In this document: one piece after another, positions 43,713 to 57,100 of the stretch
Layout: every line of letters starts with the position of its first letter
How positions within the stretch are numbered: position 1 is the first letter of the stretch
DNA from: Undaria pinnatifida
Taxonomy: Eukaryota; Sar; Phaeophyceae; Laminariales; Alariaceae
NCBI GenBank assembly: GCA_012845835.1
Contig: JABAKD010000013.1
Location: 13,260,348-13,324,347, forward strand
Length of the DNA stretch: 64,000 bases
Direction: 5' to 3'
The notes under the pieces: generated by a model
Told to the model about the DNA's origin: nothing
What the model saw: only the letters and a program-made list of their open reading frames with translations
Database searches by the model: none
Translations under genes and position numbers: made by a program

Positions 43713-45286
43713 GTTCGTTCGTGCTTTGGTTGGTTGGTTGGTTGGTCGATGTGTTTCTTATGGTTTTGGTTAGTTTCGTTTTGTTGGTAGGTTGACTGAC
43801 TGGTTGGGTGGTATTACATCTGTAATAAGTACCATATCTAACACGACCCCTCGATGCGCTAACAAATCGAATTTGATTGAATTTCGAAATTCAACTACTG
43901 CTACTGTATCACCACAGTATGTGAAAAATAACTCGAATCAAACACGAGCATATAATATGATGTACGACGCGACAACAATATTTTTCGCAATTACAAACTG
44001 GGAGCTTTGTTGTTGGTCGTGGTTTACGACTCGATGTAGATCGTAAGCCTCGGAACCCTCGAGCGACAGCTGTCACGAAAGCAACTCCACAACTTCGGCA
44101 CTGTTGTATAGAGAAGGAGCTCTGCCCTGTACGCTGGTTTGAGGTTCACACGATAAAGTATCGCCGTCACTCGACCGAAATTCCGGGGTTCTCGAGCCCT
44201 TTTCTTCGAGACTTCCGAGTGCTCCTCTCGAATCTTGAAACCGTTTTTTTCCAGTTTTGAAGCAACATCTCAGCAGCTAATTGGACCCCCTGTTATACTC
44301 CCTCGTCTCACCTTCGTTGCTGCCTGGGAGTTTACTCGCGTAGAGATTTGGCGAGAGCCAGCTGCATGCTTTCCGTTCCTTCGTTCTCCGGGACTTCCAC
44401 CAAGCAAAGCGACAGATTGGTCAAGTTCCAAGATGCCAGCAGCGTGATCAAGCATTGGAGTCTCGGGATCACAGATGACCGGTGATGCGGTTGTACATGC
44501 ATACGAGTGAACAGTGTCATGCACATGCATATACTACAGTGGTTCACTTCTTTACGTTTTCACGTTCGGATTATCACTTTTTTCCTTTTCCATTGGGGGG
44601 TTTTGAGACTGGACCATGAGGAACAACCACAACACCAGGTTTATTTATTGCGGGGGCTGGATATTCAACCGAGCACCGAATACCCTGCCCCCTGGGAAAG
44701 GCGTTAATTTTTTCTCACGCGGATGAAACCGTCCGCGTGGTGAAACGTCCATCCCGAAAACCACAGAGATACCCTCCACTTCCCTGCGCCCGACGCGCCG
44801 CGGTTGAGGTCACGACCCATCGTACTTTTAGGTTCCCACGTCTGACCGCCGTAACACCCCCCCCAAGTCTGGCAAGGTCAACTAGAGCGTAGAAGAGTGC
44901 TGCGCCGGTCAGCGGAACTTCTCAGCCAGACCCGTAGTTCTGAAGCGCTTTAGGCTGAGAATCCATTGTACTTTTGGGTTCCCACGTCTGACCGCCGTAA
45001 CACCAAGCCAGTCGTGTTCGGGGTGGCGCGTTGTTCGTGCTTGGCCCGGTAGCTACGGCATCGTTTGCGCGACAAGAAGCTCTCAACCTCTTGGAAGATG
45101 TGGTTGCGTTTCATATTTGCAGGTGGTTGGTTGTACTTACTTGCAGTGCACAAACTTAGAGGAAACCCTCCAAATATTGTTGTCGTTGTCGTTCTCGAAT
45201 TAATGTTGTCGTCACAAACAAAACCCGCTTCTCACTCTAAAATGAGGAATTAGAGAAGTGCATAGCAGATGAAAGCGCCCCCTTAT
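43713..45286. repeat. No gene seen; local direct repeat
   Basis: TTCCCACGTCTGACCGCCGTAACACC occurs at about 44831 and again at about 44978. Otherwise nothing supported. Confidence 0.45.
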
Positions 45287-45375
45287 GTTGTTGGCGTTCT
45301 CACATCAATACATACCCATAATCTAGCCCGTGGGTACAGCACCGCAGGATCCACTATATCTCTGGAGCGGAAGGA
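45287..45375 (-). repeat. Repeat R4, copy 4 (diverged)
   Basis: GTTGTTGGCGTTCTCACATCAATAC, AATCTAGCCCGTGGG, CTCTGGAGCGGAAGGA correspond to the R4 tail and body. Confidence 0.5.
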
Positions 45376-46330
45376 CAACTCGGGAACAAGTCCTTTTAGA
45401 TGGCTTTTAGGCCAACAAAGGACTCTCCAGAGTCTAGACGAATAATCGACACATCAGACATACCAAGTCTCTAGTTACAACGATCTACGTCCTTCAGGGC
45501 AGACACTAATAGCTCCCTGCTCTTCACGTTCTGCATGATCTATGGATAATGCTGCCGGGCAAGAGCCGGGTACTCTGAATGATCTAGCACATTACATCTT
45601 CTGTACTTTAGACCCTGCGCTACAAATCGCAACGACAGATACAATATAATAACAGATGATCCCCTGCTGTAGATCGTGATCTGTTCCGTGCATGCAATAT
45701 TCGAAAAACGTGCTCGTGTGCGTGAGCTCATGTCCGCTTCGCCCATAGGAGGGCCACTCCTTTGAATTTTCCAGGGATTTTCACGGGTCGGCTCATTTCT
45801 CGTGGGGCGGGTCTGGTCAGGGTGACCTCTGATCCAACCCGACCCGATCCGACCCAACCAGTGAGATTTAGAACACCTCCTGACCCGACCTGAGTCGACC
45901 CGAGTCGACCCGTGAGGTGTCGCGGTCTGTTCATAACCCATGAAAAGCTATGGAACAATCGATTTTCGAGATATCTGGGCCTGGCACCCCCGCCCTCAGA
46001 CGAAAACATCCTCTCCATTCATCACCTTCAGACGCTCACGAAGTTTCAGCCTGTTTGACGCCGCCTATTTCTACAGTAGTTTTGTCGAGTGTGTAGCGCG
46101 TGAACTTATTCTGGGGTTTTACATAATGACAGTTAAATGTGGAGTAACGCACACCTTCGGCCGGTGCCGCCAATCATTCCACACCTCGAACAGACCACGC
46201 CCTAGGCAACCTGCAGTGGATCCTGTATCTGACGTTGTGAGATGTTGGACAGGATCTGCATATAGAGTGCAGAAGGCAGGAGTTGCTAGATTATGCAGAT
46301 CGTACGGCTTCCATCCGGTAACATGAGCTA
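45376..46330. other. No gene seen
   Basis: A CGACCCGA/GAGTCGACCC repeat occurs at about 45830-45910. Confidence 0.4.
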
Positions 46331-46745
46331 GACCATACAGATCTTCACGGAAATGTCTCCGTGGGGACGCAGGCAGGGGTAGACGGTGCCGGGTAGCGGC
46401 CTCCTCATGGTCCATGTTGCCATGCTGGACCATACAAATCTTCACGGAAATGTCTCCGTGGGGACGCAGACAGGGGTAGATGGTGCTGGTTAGCGACCTC
46501 CTCATGGCCCATGTTGCCATATTCATCTCCTGCTGTACGGTAGCTTAGACACAAGGCAGGCAGTTCATGCCACGGCGCAACAAAGAACGGAGAGAGGAGG
46601 GCAACGTGATGCCCCCCTATCTTAGGAGCAACACTGTCGTCGCCTATGTTCTTGCCCTCCTTTTTTGGTAGCCTTTGACGTGACTGTGACATCTATCACC
46701 TCGTTTCACTCCAACCAATACATGGTTTCAAATCAAAATATTGTC
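46331..46745. repeat. Repeat R6, copy 1, with a 98-bp tandem duplication
   Basis: CATACARATCTTCACGGAAATGTCTCCGTGGGGACGCAG...CATGTTGCCATGCTGGAC is present twice (about 46333-46430 and 46431-46528). The following 220 bp (TAGCTTAGACACAAGGCAGGC ... TGTGACATCTATCACCTCG) recurs at 47145-47570. Confidence 0.7.
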
Positions 46746-47059
46746 GATCCATCTATCGTTTTACGTAGTGAAAATTACATTAGCCCACCCTGAAAGTCGT
46801 AGATATCACACAAAAATCAAAGGATGTCATCTAAACAACCCTGTGATGGAGCTCACAAACGTGGGAGCTCGAGGGCGGGTGTGTACTTACGATATATTAA
46901 CAGCAATCGGGGCTGAGATTATGCTATTTTGCTGGTTCGCTTTCACCTTCCTCCCCCCTCAAAGTAACTTTAGAAAGCACTACCGAGCACGGCTCTGTAC
47001 CTGGTTCCGTTGGAGCGCACCGTCCGCTCGTCGGCAACCGGCTGCGCCATGTATAATAG

Positions 47060-47570
47060 ACTGTTCCCGTGGGAGCGCAGGGGTAGATGGCGCCAGGTAG
47101 CCGTCTCCTCATGGTTCAAGGTGCCTCATTAATTTTGTGTTGTACCACAGCTTAGGCGCAAGGCAGGCAACATCATGTCATGCCTACATTAAATAACAGT
47201 GAGAGGAGCGACGTGATGATGCCATAGGAGCACCACTGTCACCTATGTTATTACCTTGCTTTGAAAACCTTTGATGTGACTGTGACATCTACTACTTTTT
47301 TTTGCCACACACATCTACTTTTCGGCTTCTGGATAAGCCGCGGTCAGAGGTGTCTTCCCTTCTCCCCCCCGGTTCTTGCCTTCAATTTTTATCGCGCATA
47401 GGGTTCAGCAATCCCATTGCTCGTCGATTTTTCATCGAGCGTTGCTAACTCACGCTCTCGCGCTTTCCGCAAGTCAACTTGTGCACAAGAAAAAACTACT
47501 AGTATCACCTGGCTTCACTCCAACCATGGCATGATTTCACATCAAATATAGAGGCTATACCCATCCACGC
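47060..47570. repeat. Repeat R6, copy 2, interrupted by a SINE
   Basis: Matches copy 1 from GTGGGAGCGCAGGGGTAGATGG to GTGACTGTGACATCTA and, beyond the SINE, TATCACCTGGCTTCACTCCAACCA. Copy 1 therefore gives the empty site. Confidence 0.7.
47291..47499 (-). mobile_element. tRNA-derived SINE (R3), 5'-truncated copy 4, with target duplication
   Basis: Bounded by ACTAC at 47291-47295 and 47495-47499. Element-strand 3' end is GTGTGTGGC followed by eight A. The 5' end starts inside the family at TTTTTCTTGTG, so the tRNA head is missing, as expected after incomplete reverse transcription. Confidence 0.8.
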
Positions 47571-48977
47571 AGAACACTTTATCTCTATTAATAGATCATC
47601 AAGAAGTGGGGATCGGTGATCTGTCCGATGTGTGATTTTTTTTGTATACTTTTACGGGTTTTTTTTCCTGATGATGTTACACTGCTTGGTTACCGTACAC
47701 GCCTAATAAAGCTTGAAACGAGGATTCCATTCGTCCTCCTTCCGTAGCGTTACATTCCCTCTCCATCCGTGGCGTGCATTTGCCGTAGTTACGGTACAGC
47801 ACCCAAGATCACCCGCCCCAGCGTACGAATTGAAAATAAAGCTGATGTTCTCAAGAGCGGGCGCAGCTGTGCGAAGAAAGGCCTTGCGGCACGTCTCTAT
47901 AGAAACATCTGGTAAGCTGCACGAGATCTTCTCAAGGTCGACATTTCGTTGTGTGCCCCTCCCCCTGGTTTTGGACAAAATCGGCTCTAAAAAAAACAAA
48001 AGACCTGGACGACATTTCTGCCCAAAGCCGCCATTTTGGTGCCCCCCCCCCCCTCCCCTGGCTCTGGAGAAAATCGGTTCGGAAAATCATCGCAGGGGGG
48101 GTGTTATCTTGCGTGTTATAAGGTAGTCTTTGAGGAGGTCTGGGACCGGAATCCTTTTGGGGCTCATTTTTATCGACCTAAAACACCGGAAACAAAACGC
48201 CTCCTCGATTAAGCGTGTAGGAAGAGTGCGCAGCAGAACGAGTACCATCATGGTGCATGCGTAACTTAACTAGATGTGTTGTGGTGTCTGCGGGCACCGA
48301 GACGGAGAAGAGCTCTTCTTGGTAGTTGCGGCAGATAAGGTGTTCGTTTTTGTTTCAAATGCGATTAACACTCGAACACATTTCTTGTGTAATCAACTAA
48401 CCCGAACAAGCGACGGAGAAATGAGCAAAACTATGGGTTTTGAACGTCGACGGGTGTCTTACAGCTCTCGCTGCTTGCACTCAGTGGACGCATCCCCCAG
48501 CCAAGCGGCCCGGTTTTCTGCGTGTATTCGATGCTGTAATCGTCACTGTTTCCCCCCCTCAAGCGTCCCAAAAGGGCGAATAGTTGCGGCACACTTCCGC
48601 CCACTCGCCTCGCTCGCTGTTTGCGGTTTCCCGTCGCGGAGACGACGCTTCTGGGCGTACGTATCGTGTTCACTTCGATCATCAACCGCGACAAAAAAAA
48701 ACAAACTCTAAACGGCAAGCGTAACGACTGAACAAGTCGGCGTGCAAACGTTCAAGTATTGCAAGAAAACAGAATAAAACACAGCAACTGAAGCAAATCG
48801 TACTGCTGCTGTTATGTGCACCTCAGACAAGAAAAAAAAAAGGCCACACCCGTCTTCTATTAATAGATGCTGATTCCGTGTTTCATTTCTATGAATTAAA
48901 AAATCACAAAAACAGCACCCCCTTTGGCAAATGCTGATTCGATCGATATTGGAATACCCCCCCCCTGCCATCCATCC
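47571..48977. other. No confident gene; 3' flank of PWP2
   Basis: A direct repeat CCCCTGG..TGGA.AAAATCGG occurs at about 47958 and 48056. The 438-bp open frame 48274-48711 on the plus strand has no recognisable domain. Confidence 0.4.
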
Positions 48978-49166
48978 CTAGCGCTTCCAAAAAGCAACCC
49001 CCCCAGACCCGCTACTACTACCATTACTGTTGATGGTGCTATTATTAGTGCCGGTGACTTTTGCTGCTGATGATGTTGACGGTTCGGCAACAGATTCGTC
49101 GACGGTGGCGGCCTTGTCCTTTGCCCCGTCTATTTCCCCGAGAAAGTCCAGCGTGTACTGGTTCGC
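48978..49166 (-). CDS. PWP2: PWP2 last exon
   Basis: Acceptor CTACACCCAG at 49167-49176. In phase 0 it reads ANQYTLDFLGEIDGAKDKAA, then an acidic/Ser-rich linker, SNGSSSGSGGVAFWKR and a TAG stop at 48978-48980. NQYTLDFL matches the position where the family has an N-x-Y-x3-(F/Y)(A/L) helix after KLC. The following tail is low-complexity and species-specific. Confidence 0.8.
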   Translation of the reverse strand, partial: ANQYTLDFLGEIDGAKDKAATVDESVAEPSTSSAAKVTGTNNSTINSNGSSSGSGGVAFWKR

Positions 49167-50986
49167 CTGGGTGTAGAGGGGGAGGGAAGGAGGCGGCGGG
49201 TGGGGGGGTGATAAATACGTACGTACGCCGACTCGACTTTAGACTTTTAAATATTTTTGGGGGATGTACGACTTGCTTCAGCTGTGATATATATATTTGT
49301 TTTTCCTCATCCCATTTATTATCGTACTAATCTCGCGCTCCCTCCAAGGAGTAAGTAAGATCCGGGGTCACATAGCGGCCCCTTCTCCCACCCTCCCATT
49401 ACGGCACGCGCATTCTTTTTTATCGCGAGAATAGAGTGTTTGCGAAAGTACGTTTTTAGAAATTTACTTTTTCAAAAATTGTCCCGAAGGCAATATTTGC
49501 GGTAAATTTTTGAAAAAAAGGCAAAAATGTACTTTGTCGAAGGTAGGTTTTGATCAAAAGTTACGGTAAATTTTGTCTCTCTGTTTCATTGGCCTACAAT
49601 ACACCGAGCATTTGTCCGAGGCAGAACGCCTCTGCAAGGGTCTATAGCGCCCCAACCACGGGACAAACAGGACAAGCACCGCTGTTTGCACAGCAGCAGT
49701 ACAAGCAACGAACGCACGGAGGATGGAGAGGGTAGTGCCCTGAGCACGACGCAAGGCGTAACATCAGAGATATGCAGCAGGCCGGTGATGAACCGTCTGT
49801 TGCTGCCCTCTGCGTCCGTGACCAAGGGTTCAGCGCTTGCTGCAAGCTGTGGTGAACTTCTCGCAGCTGGCGGAGTCGAACGCACGCACGCGGAGAGGAG
49901 CCTCAACGCAGAGAGCGACACCACGCGCCTTGATTGCGGCTATCGTGTGCCGCATCTGGCAAGATAGGACTCGTATCGGTCCATCTGTGCGACAGCAGCC
50001 ACCGCGCTTCTCCAACATCACCGCGACTGAAGCGTGGCATGACTTTTGGTTTAGGGCAGAGGAGCGGAAACTCCTCTGCCCTAAACCGCTGCGTGCAGAT
50101 TCTTCGCAGGGTGGTGCTTCGCAATAACAGGTCCACGTTCCATGGGGAAACTGCGCTTCGCCTTCCCTTCCGCCGCATGAGGAAGGCGTTGCTCTGCTTG
50201 TAGCACGTGTAATGAGGTAGTCCCTGCTCACAAGGTGTTTTTACGCGCGAGACAGACCGCCATACCTCTAATTTGTAGTCTGTTGGGTGCTTGCATGTAC
50301 CGTGTTCCAGGTACTGCTGCGCCTGAAACGAGAGGCTCGAGACTGGCGTACGTACAACGAGTACTCGTATCGTATAGTACTATAGAGCAGTAACTCGCAC
50401 TGCTGCTGCTGTACTCGTACGTATATTACAATCGCGCACATCCCCGTTTCCCTTCTAAATTTCGGAGGCGTCGCCTGCAGGATTTTGTTTACCGCTAGCG
50501 CAAACACACCAAAAATTCGGTGGGAAGGCAATTTACTTTTTTTAGCGGAAGGCAAGTAAATTTTTAGAAACGTATTTTCGCAAACACTCTAATAACTCGG
50601 CATTTTCTTCCCTCGTCGACCCGCGTCGAAGACATATACGTGCTTATTGTTTCTGCGCACAGATTGACTAACATCACCCTGTTGACCCTGGGACAAGCTA
50701 CACAGTAGTTTTAAGGGTGTCACCGACCTACCGACCTATATATCCTTGATGAGGACACACACCCAGTAACACGCGCGATCGGAGTATCACACACACATTG
50801 AAAATATGAGTTTCGACAAAATCTTCGATCTCACAGCTGGACTGTATTTTTATTTTTGTAATAAATTATACCACCACTGCTGGGTTTGCTTGTGTTTGTT
50901 TCCCCAGGGGTATTCATCCACTCCAGGTTGACTGCAGCCTATCTTGTGACCACGGACTTGACTACGCGAGTAAATGGGAGAACAAC

Positions 50987-51052
<66 letters not shown>

Positions 51053-51066
51053 ACAAAAACAAACAA

Positions 51067-51103
<37 letters not shown>

Positions 51104-54100
51104 ATCTGGGTGTACCACTACTCAGAGGCAACTCCGTACATTTTTTTGGGTGCGTTTTCATCGATTGTTCGAGCAAAATAATCTGTGAAAAAATACAGTT
51201 GCGGCGGAGAAAAAACAATTTCTATGAGTGCTACCGGGTACAATACCCTTCCATATTCGGGATGCGGTCAGCTTGAAACCCCAAGGGTGTCTTAAGTTGC
51301 AAAGAGGGAGAAATTTCTCCAAGCCTGAAAAAATGTAATAATAGTCTGGGCCCAAATATAAGACACGTGTACATTGACTTACAGTTGGGAAGAGTGGCTT
51401 ATATTTACATCCAGAGCGGTGGACACCGCGCTAGTAATAGTGACTAAGCGAGTTTTAGAGAGGCAAAAATGAGGAATATGGGTTGTGCGGCTTTCCAAAG
51501 CACAGCACCCACGCCGGCCGAAGCACAGCATCCACGCCGGCCGAATCAACCTATAGTCTCCACAAGCCGCAGCATCCACGCCGGCCGAATCAACCTATAG
51601 TCTCCACAAGCCGCAGCATCCACGCACAGGTCATCCCATAACGTAAGGGTTAGGGTCGTGGGTTAACGTACGGGTCGCACAGCAACCATCAACCACCACC
51701 CTGCTCATGTTAGCTCGTCATATAGTGGAGCAGTACTGTCACGACTCGGAACCAAAGAAATTTCTCGGAATGAGGTTGCTCCGAAACGCGTTAATTTTAA
51801 TTTTTTTATTTTCTTTTTTTGCACACTTTCTACTTTCCAGCTGCTGGACAAGCCTTGGTCACAAGTGTCGTCCCCTCTTCCCCCCCGGTTCTTGCCTTCA
51901 ATTTTTATCGCGCATGGGGTTCAGCAATCCCACTGCTCGTGGATTTTTCATCGAGTGTTGCCAACTCACGCTCTCGCGCTTTCCGCAAGTCATTTTGTGC
52001 AATATAAATAGCCCCAGCCACAACATCATCCTAGTCCTACGATTGATGATTCATCATGTAAAGCCAGTATACCCAAAACGAAACCCATTGCCCAACTACC
52101 TTCTGAAGCAGATTAATAATGACCTACTGCCAGGATCTGCTAAGGGCCGTTCTTATCGGACGTGTGAATTTCCTAAATTTCCTCTTTTTTTCCAGGATTT
52201 CCATGAAAAAACGTCTGCAGTATTATCGAGCGCAGGGTTGTTTGTTTTTTTTTTTCTTCTGATTTTTGAAAGCCTAGCCATGAAGCAAGACCGCCACCAC
52301 CCACACCAGCAGTCACGCGCGTCGTCACACAGCGAGCATGAGCGAACATCCCGGAAGACCGCAGAGGAAAGCACCCAGGGCAAGTAGATTCGTGCAATCC
52401 GGCGACAGCAGCCCCTGGTGTCAGGAACATGGCGAGCACGACGAGGACACCAGCGATAGCCTTCTTCATGTTTCTGCGCCTCGTGTCTGGATAATTGGGA
52501 GGGCTGAATTGCTGTTTCGTCCGACTCGAGGATGAGTCCTCCGGGGGCCCAGGCCGCTTCCTTCCATCGGCCATAATGTTGGACCACCCTGGTAACGTTT
52601 CAAGCTACCCGATGGTCCCAGCATTGAGCCACGGCGCTTGTCGGAGCACTGCCTTCGAAATATGGAAATCGACGACAGGATTTTCTAATTTGCGATTGTT
52701 AACTTTTCCATATTTTTTGGGGGCTGAAGATTTTCACAAATTAGGACAGAACGCCTCCGTATTTTAAGACACATTTAACAAATATGGAAATTTGGTAAAT
52801 TTAGGAAGTTTAAGACAAAAAATGGTCTCCGATAAGGACGGCCCCAAAAAACATAAAGCTAAAAGACGGATAGAATAGAAAGTAGTGCACACATTCAGAC
52901 ATCCCTAAGATCAGATATCCCTACTCGCATGTACACATACCTGGTATAACATATCTCTACGAGTGTACAAGGGCTCCGCTCCGCGGGCGGCTGACGCCGC
53001 CCGCTACGCTCGCGCAAGGCAAGGAAGAATGCAACTAAAAACATATGTAAAGGGGGCAGAAAGAAGAGACCCATGATTTGGTGCGAACAGCGATTGATAA
53101 TGCCAACAGCTGCTTGTGCAGAGCAAATTGCCCTGTTGTGCTTAGCTGTGCTGTGTGCTTTTGTTACCGGTGTCTGATCGGCAGTATGGGGGTAATTTGC
53201 GTGGGGGAAAAAACAGGGGGCCGTGAAAGATCAAATACATGTAGAAAAAGAAAAAAGAGGAAAAGTAGTACTCCGTACACAACACGCATTATACCCGGTA
53301 CTGCTCTATTTTCGAAAGAAAGCACACAGCGCAGCGACACAGCACCGCAGCGAAGGGCACGGCACCGCACCGCACGGCTCCGCACGGCTCCGCACGGCGC
53401 TACGCTGCGCTGCTGGGCTATATATAGCCGGACTGATCTGAGCTGGGCGTGCATGTGATCCAACAGCGTATAGTATCTGACGGTATGTACAAACCTGGTG
53501 TAGTATTAATAGTACCGGTATGTACTATTGGCGTTTCGCATTTCGAACGAAGCTGGAAAGCAAAGAAAAGCTGGAAAGGTTCCGCAAGTAATATGGAAGT
53601 TGGAGCTCTGAGAGGCCAGGGATGGGCAATCCCTGAGAAAGACAAAATTAAGAAAGTCTACTACTCGGAGTATATGCTACTAGCGGTACGGCCGTGGCTC
53701 CGCCCGTGGCGCTGTGCTGTGCTTATGGTAGATGCTTGACTCTAAGAGCTGGGTGTGTACTTTTTTTTTGCGATTTGAGCAAAAGGAACACGAAAAAAGA
53801 AACGTGTACCAGGTACGTACGTGCGTGTGATGGGTGCAAAATGTGCACGTGCTCGTGAATATGTGAAAAAAAAACGAAGCTCGTGTCATAATAAAAAAAC
53901 AGCGAAAAGGAAGCGAGAAAATCGAACTAAACGATAAAAAACGATGAAAAGTAGAGAAAACCCGGGCAGCGGGAAAGGGGGGGAAGGACAAGAGAAAAAT
54001 AATGCAGAAAGAAACCAAACGACGCCTCGCAAGTCAAATCAGAACCGAACAACATTCAAAACTGAGCGAGATAGATAGTCGAGAAAAACGAAAAACAAAA

Positions 54101-57100
54101 ACGAAACAAACGAAACACGAAGATAAACGAGACACAAACCCCCAAGCAAGCGAAAAAAGATGGGGGAGGTTCTCCAAAAGGAGTCAGGAAGGCTTTCTCC
54201 AGGGGGGGAGCTCTGAGAGGGCAGCAGGGCCTTGTAGTCGAGTATGCCTCGGGCAGAGACAAACGTTACTATTAATACTGAAAAACGAAAGACCTAGAAG
54301 AACCCAGCAGTCTCTATTGACGTAGAACAAAAAAAAGCCTGGCTATACACCAATCGGGTGCCTACCTAAGTTAACTCAGCATCACACTGCTGGCTGTAGA
54401 CGCCTTATGGCACGGGAAAGGCCTTTTGGCACCGGCTCGGGGGCTACAGGCAATGCTCAACACGCGACGGCCACGCCTTGGCGCGACGTGAGATCCAGTT
54501 TTGCAGAGGTAGTGTCCCCCCTCACTATCTCTAAAATATCCATGCGGCAAAAGGCGGGGATGAAACGCTCTGAGTCGCGAAACCATCATGGCACGGCATG
54601 GCTTGCCTTTCTGAAGATAGTATGGGAAAATCACTGATCGGAAATATAGTGACTGTTAGGGTTCAAACGTAAAAGGTCGGATGGTCGTCGTTACATTGCC
54701 ACCCAGGCGTATTTTCTTTCAAAACATACCTGGTATTACGGATACGATAGCCCCACGAGCCCACGAGAATTAAACAAGTATACAGATATCCATACAAATG
54801 CGGCGGATTTTTTTCGCGAACGGACCTGACACAGCTTGAAGAGGTCCGACTGCTGGCTCGTCAGAGCCCTCTGAAGGGTCCTCATCACCCCAACAGCCCT
54901 GGAATCGCACCCCGCCAGCCCCCGGATGTAACTCCCGTGGGTTTGAAGGGCAGCCAGACTCCACGTCAAGTGGAATTCTAGGCGAGGGGAGTGCACCAGC
55001 CTGCAACGGCGTGTTCAGTTTTTTCCGATGACCCCGCGCGCGCGGGGGGGGGGGAGGGGTGATGGTGAATTTTCATGGCAGCAAATAGATAGGAAGAGTG
55101 GGGTGGGGTGGGATCGAAGGGTTTTCCAGCACGAACTAAATAGAGCGTGCGCTACGCGAGTGTATGTGTGTGCAAGCAAACGTGAGACGATCGGTACGGC
55201 CGCCAAGCGAACGAGAGAATAGGCAGACACGGACAGGCGCACCTCTCCGTCTCTCGTTCTAATGCCGGTACGAAGTATTGTGGGTGTTTAGTACCCTTTC
55301 CCCCCTCTCATCATACCCACCTGCTGAAGAGGGATAATCATTTTTTTACTGTAATACATGGAAAACACGTACTGAGCGCCCAAATGTTGGAGGTGTCTCT
55401 ATTAGGAGTAGGAACGGTGCTCCGTCCTCGAAAGGGATGCGTGGTCAATGGTCAAATGACTAAGGCAAACGGTGCTCCGTCTGGAAAGGGATGCGTGGTC
55501 AATGGTCAAATGACTAAGGCAGGCAACAAATCAGTACGCACCCCACACCCCACTTGCTCAGTCCGGCAAGAGGGATGCGTGGTCATGTGGTCAAATGAAA
55601 AAAAAAGCAAAAACGAGTACCCCCCCCCCCCTCTCAACCTCGTCCATTACCGTCCCACCTATCGGCCAGGACGCCCAGTAGACGCAGCGCGTAGGGCGCA
55701 GGCACGGCGGCAGCAGTGAGGGTCACCTCCGCTAACGGGACTGCGTCGACGGCGGCCTCCCTTAGCTCCCTCTCGTTCAGGTGGAGCGACATGAGAACAG
55801 CCTTCGCCCACTCCTTCCTGCCCATCGCGGCCTGAGATTTAAACGAGGCGTGAGTTTTTTTTTACGAGAAACAGTTGAAACTTGAAATATTAAACATATC
55901 GAGAATAGAAAGAACCCCTCGATTTTTTATTTCGAGCAACAATTAAAACTTAAAATATTAAACATATCGACAATAGAAATAACCCTTCCCTTTAATTGGT
56001 GTATAGGGGACCTGGACCTGCCAGAAAGAAGAAAGGGGTATACCAATGGTCGGATGGAGGAGGCAGAAGGCGCACAGAGATGCTCTTGTGGTAACGAAGA
56101 CGAGAGTACAACCCGCATAGCGGGAGAATGTGAACTGCACAAGGAGGAACGGAATGTGTTAAGAGGAACAGACGAAGAAAATAGAAGAACACAACATTGA
56201 GAAATTTGGTATACTGGATTGTAGCGCGAAAAACGATCGCTATCCTAGGAGACAGATGGTGGCCACAGACGGCCAAAAGAGAAAGGTGGGAAGAACAAAA
56301 ACAAATATGTCATACCCTCGTATGTGGAAGAAACGTGCTGACCACCCAAATGTTGGAGGCGTCTCTATTTGGAGCACGAACTAACCCTAACCTACCCTAA
56401 CCTCAACAACAAACGAGTACGCCCCCTCGCCCCCGCACAGACGAGTTCGGCATCGGCACACGCACACACTGTACCATACCACGCCATCCCGTACCATACC
56501 ACGCCATCCCGTCTCCCTCGCGGGGTCACTCTCACACTAAATTGACGATAAAAACACGACACTAATTTCAAGATAAATGGTTCCACTCCAACGTCAAGCC
56601 AACTTCCCACCCTAACTTCAAGACAAAGAAGTCATCACTAACGTCAAGGCATGAAATCCAAAAGAAAACATCGGGAAAAAAAGAATTTCCGAAACTCGAG
56701 TCAAAATCGAAAAGCGTTCTAAACTGAGCGAGATAGCCTTTACCACACAAAACTCAAGATAAACATGCCATACCGGACCATACCAAACTATACCACACCA
56801 TCCCATCCCCCGCCCAGGGCCGCTCTCACACTAATTTGAGGTATCAAAATACGACACAGACTTCGAGACGAAAAACACTACCATCAGGAGAAAAAATCCC
56901 CACACTAATTTCAAGAAAAAATACAAACTTCAAGGTAAAACATCCGGAAAAAAATACATCGAAAAAAAAAAATGGATTTCCGACACTCCATGCAGAATCG
57001 GAAAGCGGTCAAAACCGAGCGAGATAGCGGCTACTGCACGACATGCCGAGTAGGTGGTATCACCCTGTCAATGCAAAACTATTGCATTGCCTCGATTCAG

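Larger units (their letters stand above)
49167..54825 (-). other. PWP2 last intron, 5.66 kb, repeat-filled
   Basis: Donor GTCCGT (54820-54825), acceptor CACCCAG. It contains an R2 fragment (49310-49440), a transposase relic, R5 and R4 copies, a truncated SINE and a candidate signal-peptide exon, listed separately. Confidence 0.7.

Noticed and set aside
48274-48711. 145-residue plus-strand frame next to PWP2
   Set aside because: No domain, no splice context, and the opposite strand is also open.
50886-51276. Asn- or Thr-rich open frames
   Set aside because: They read through the (AAC)n tail of repeat R4.
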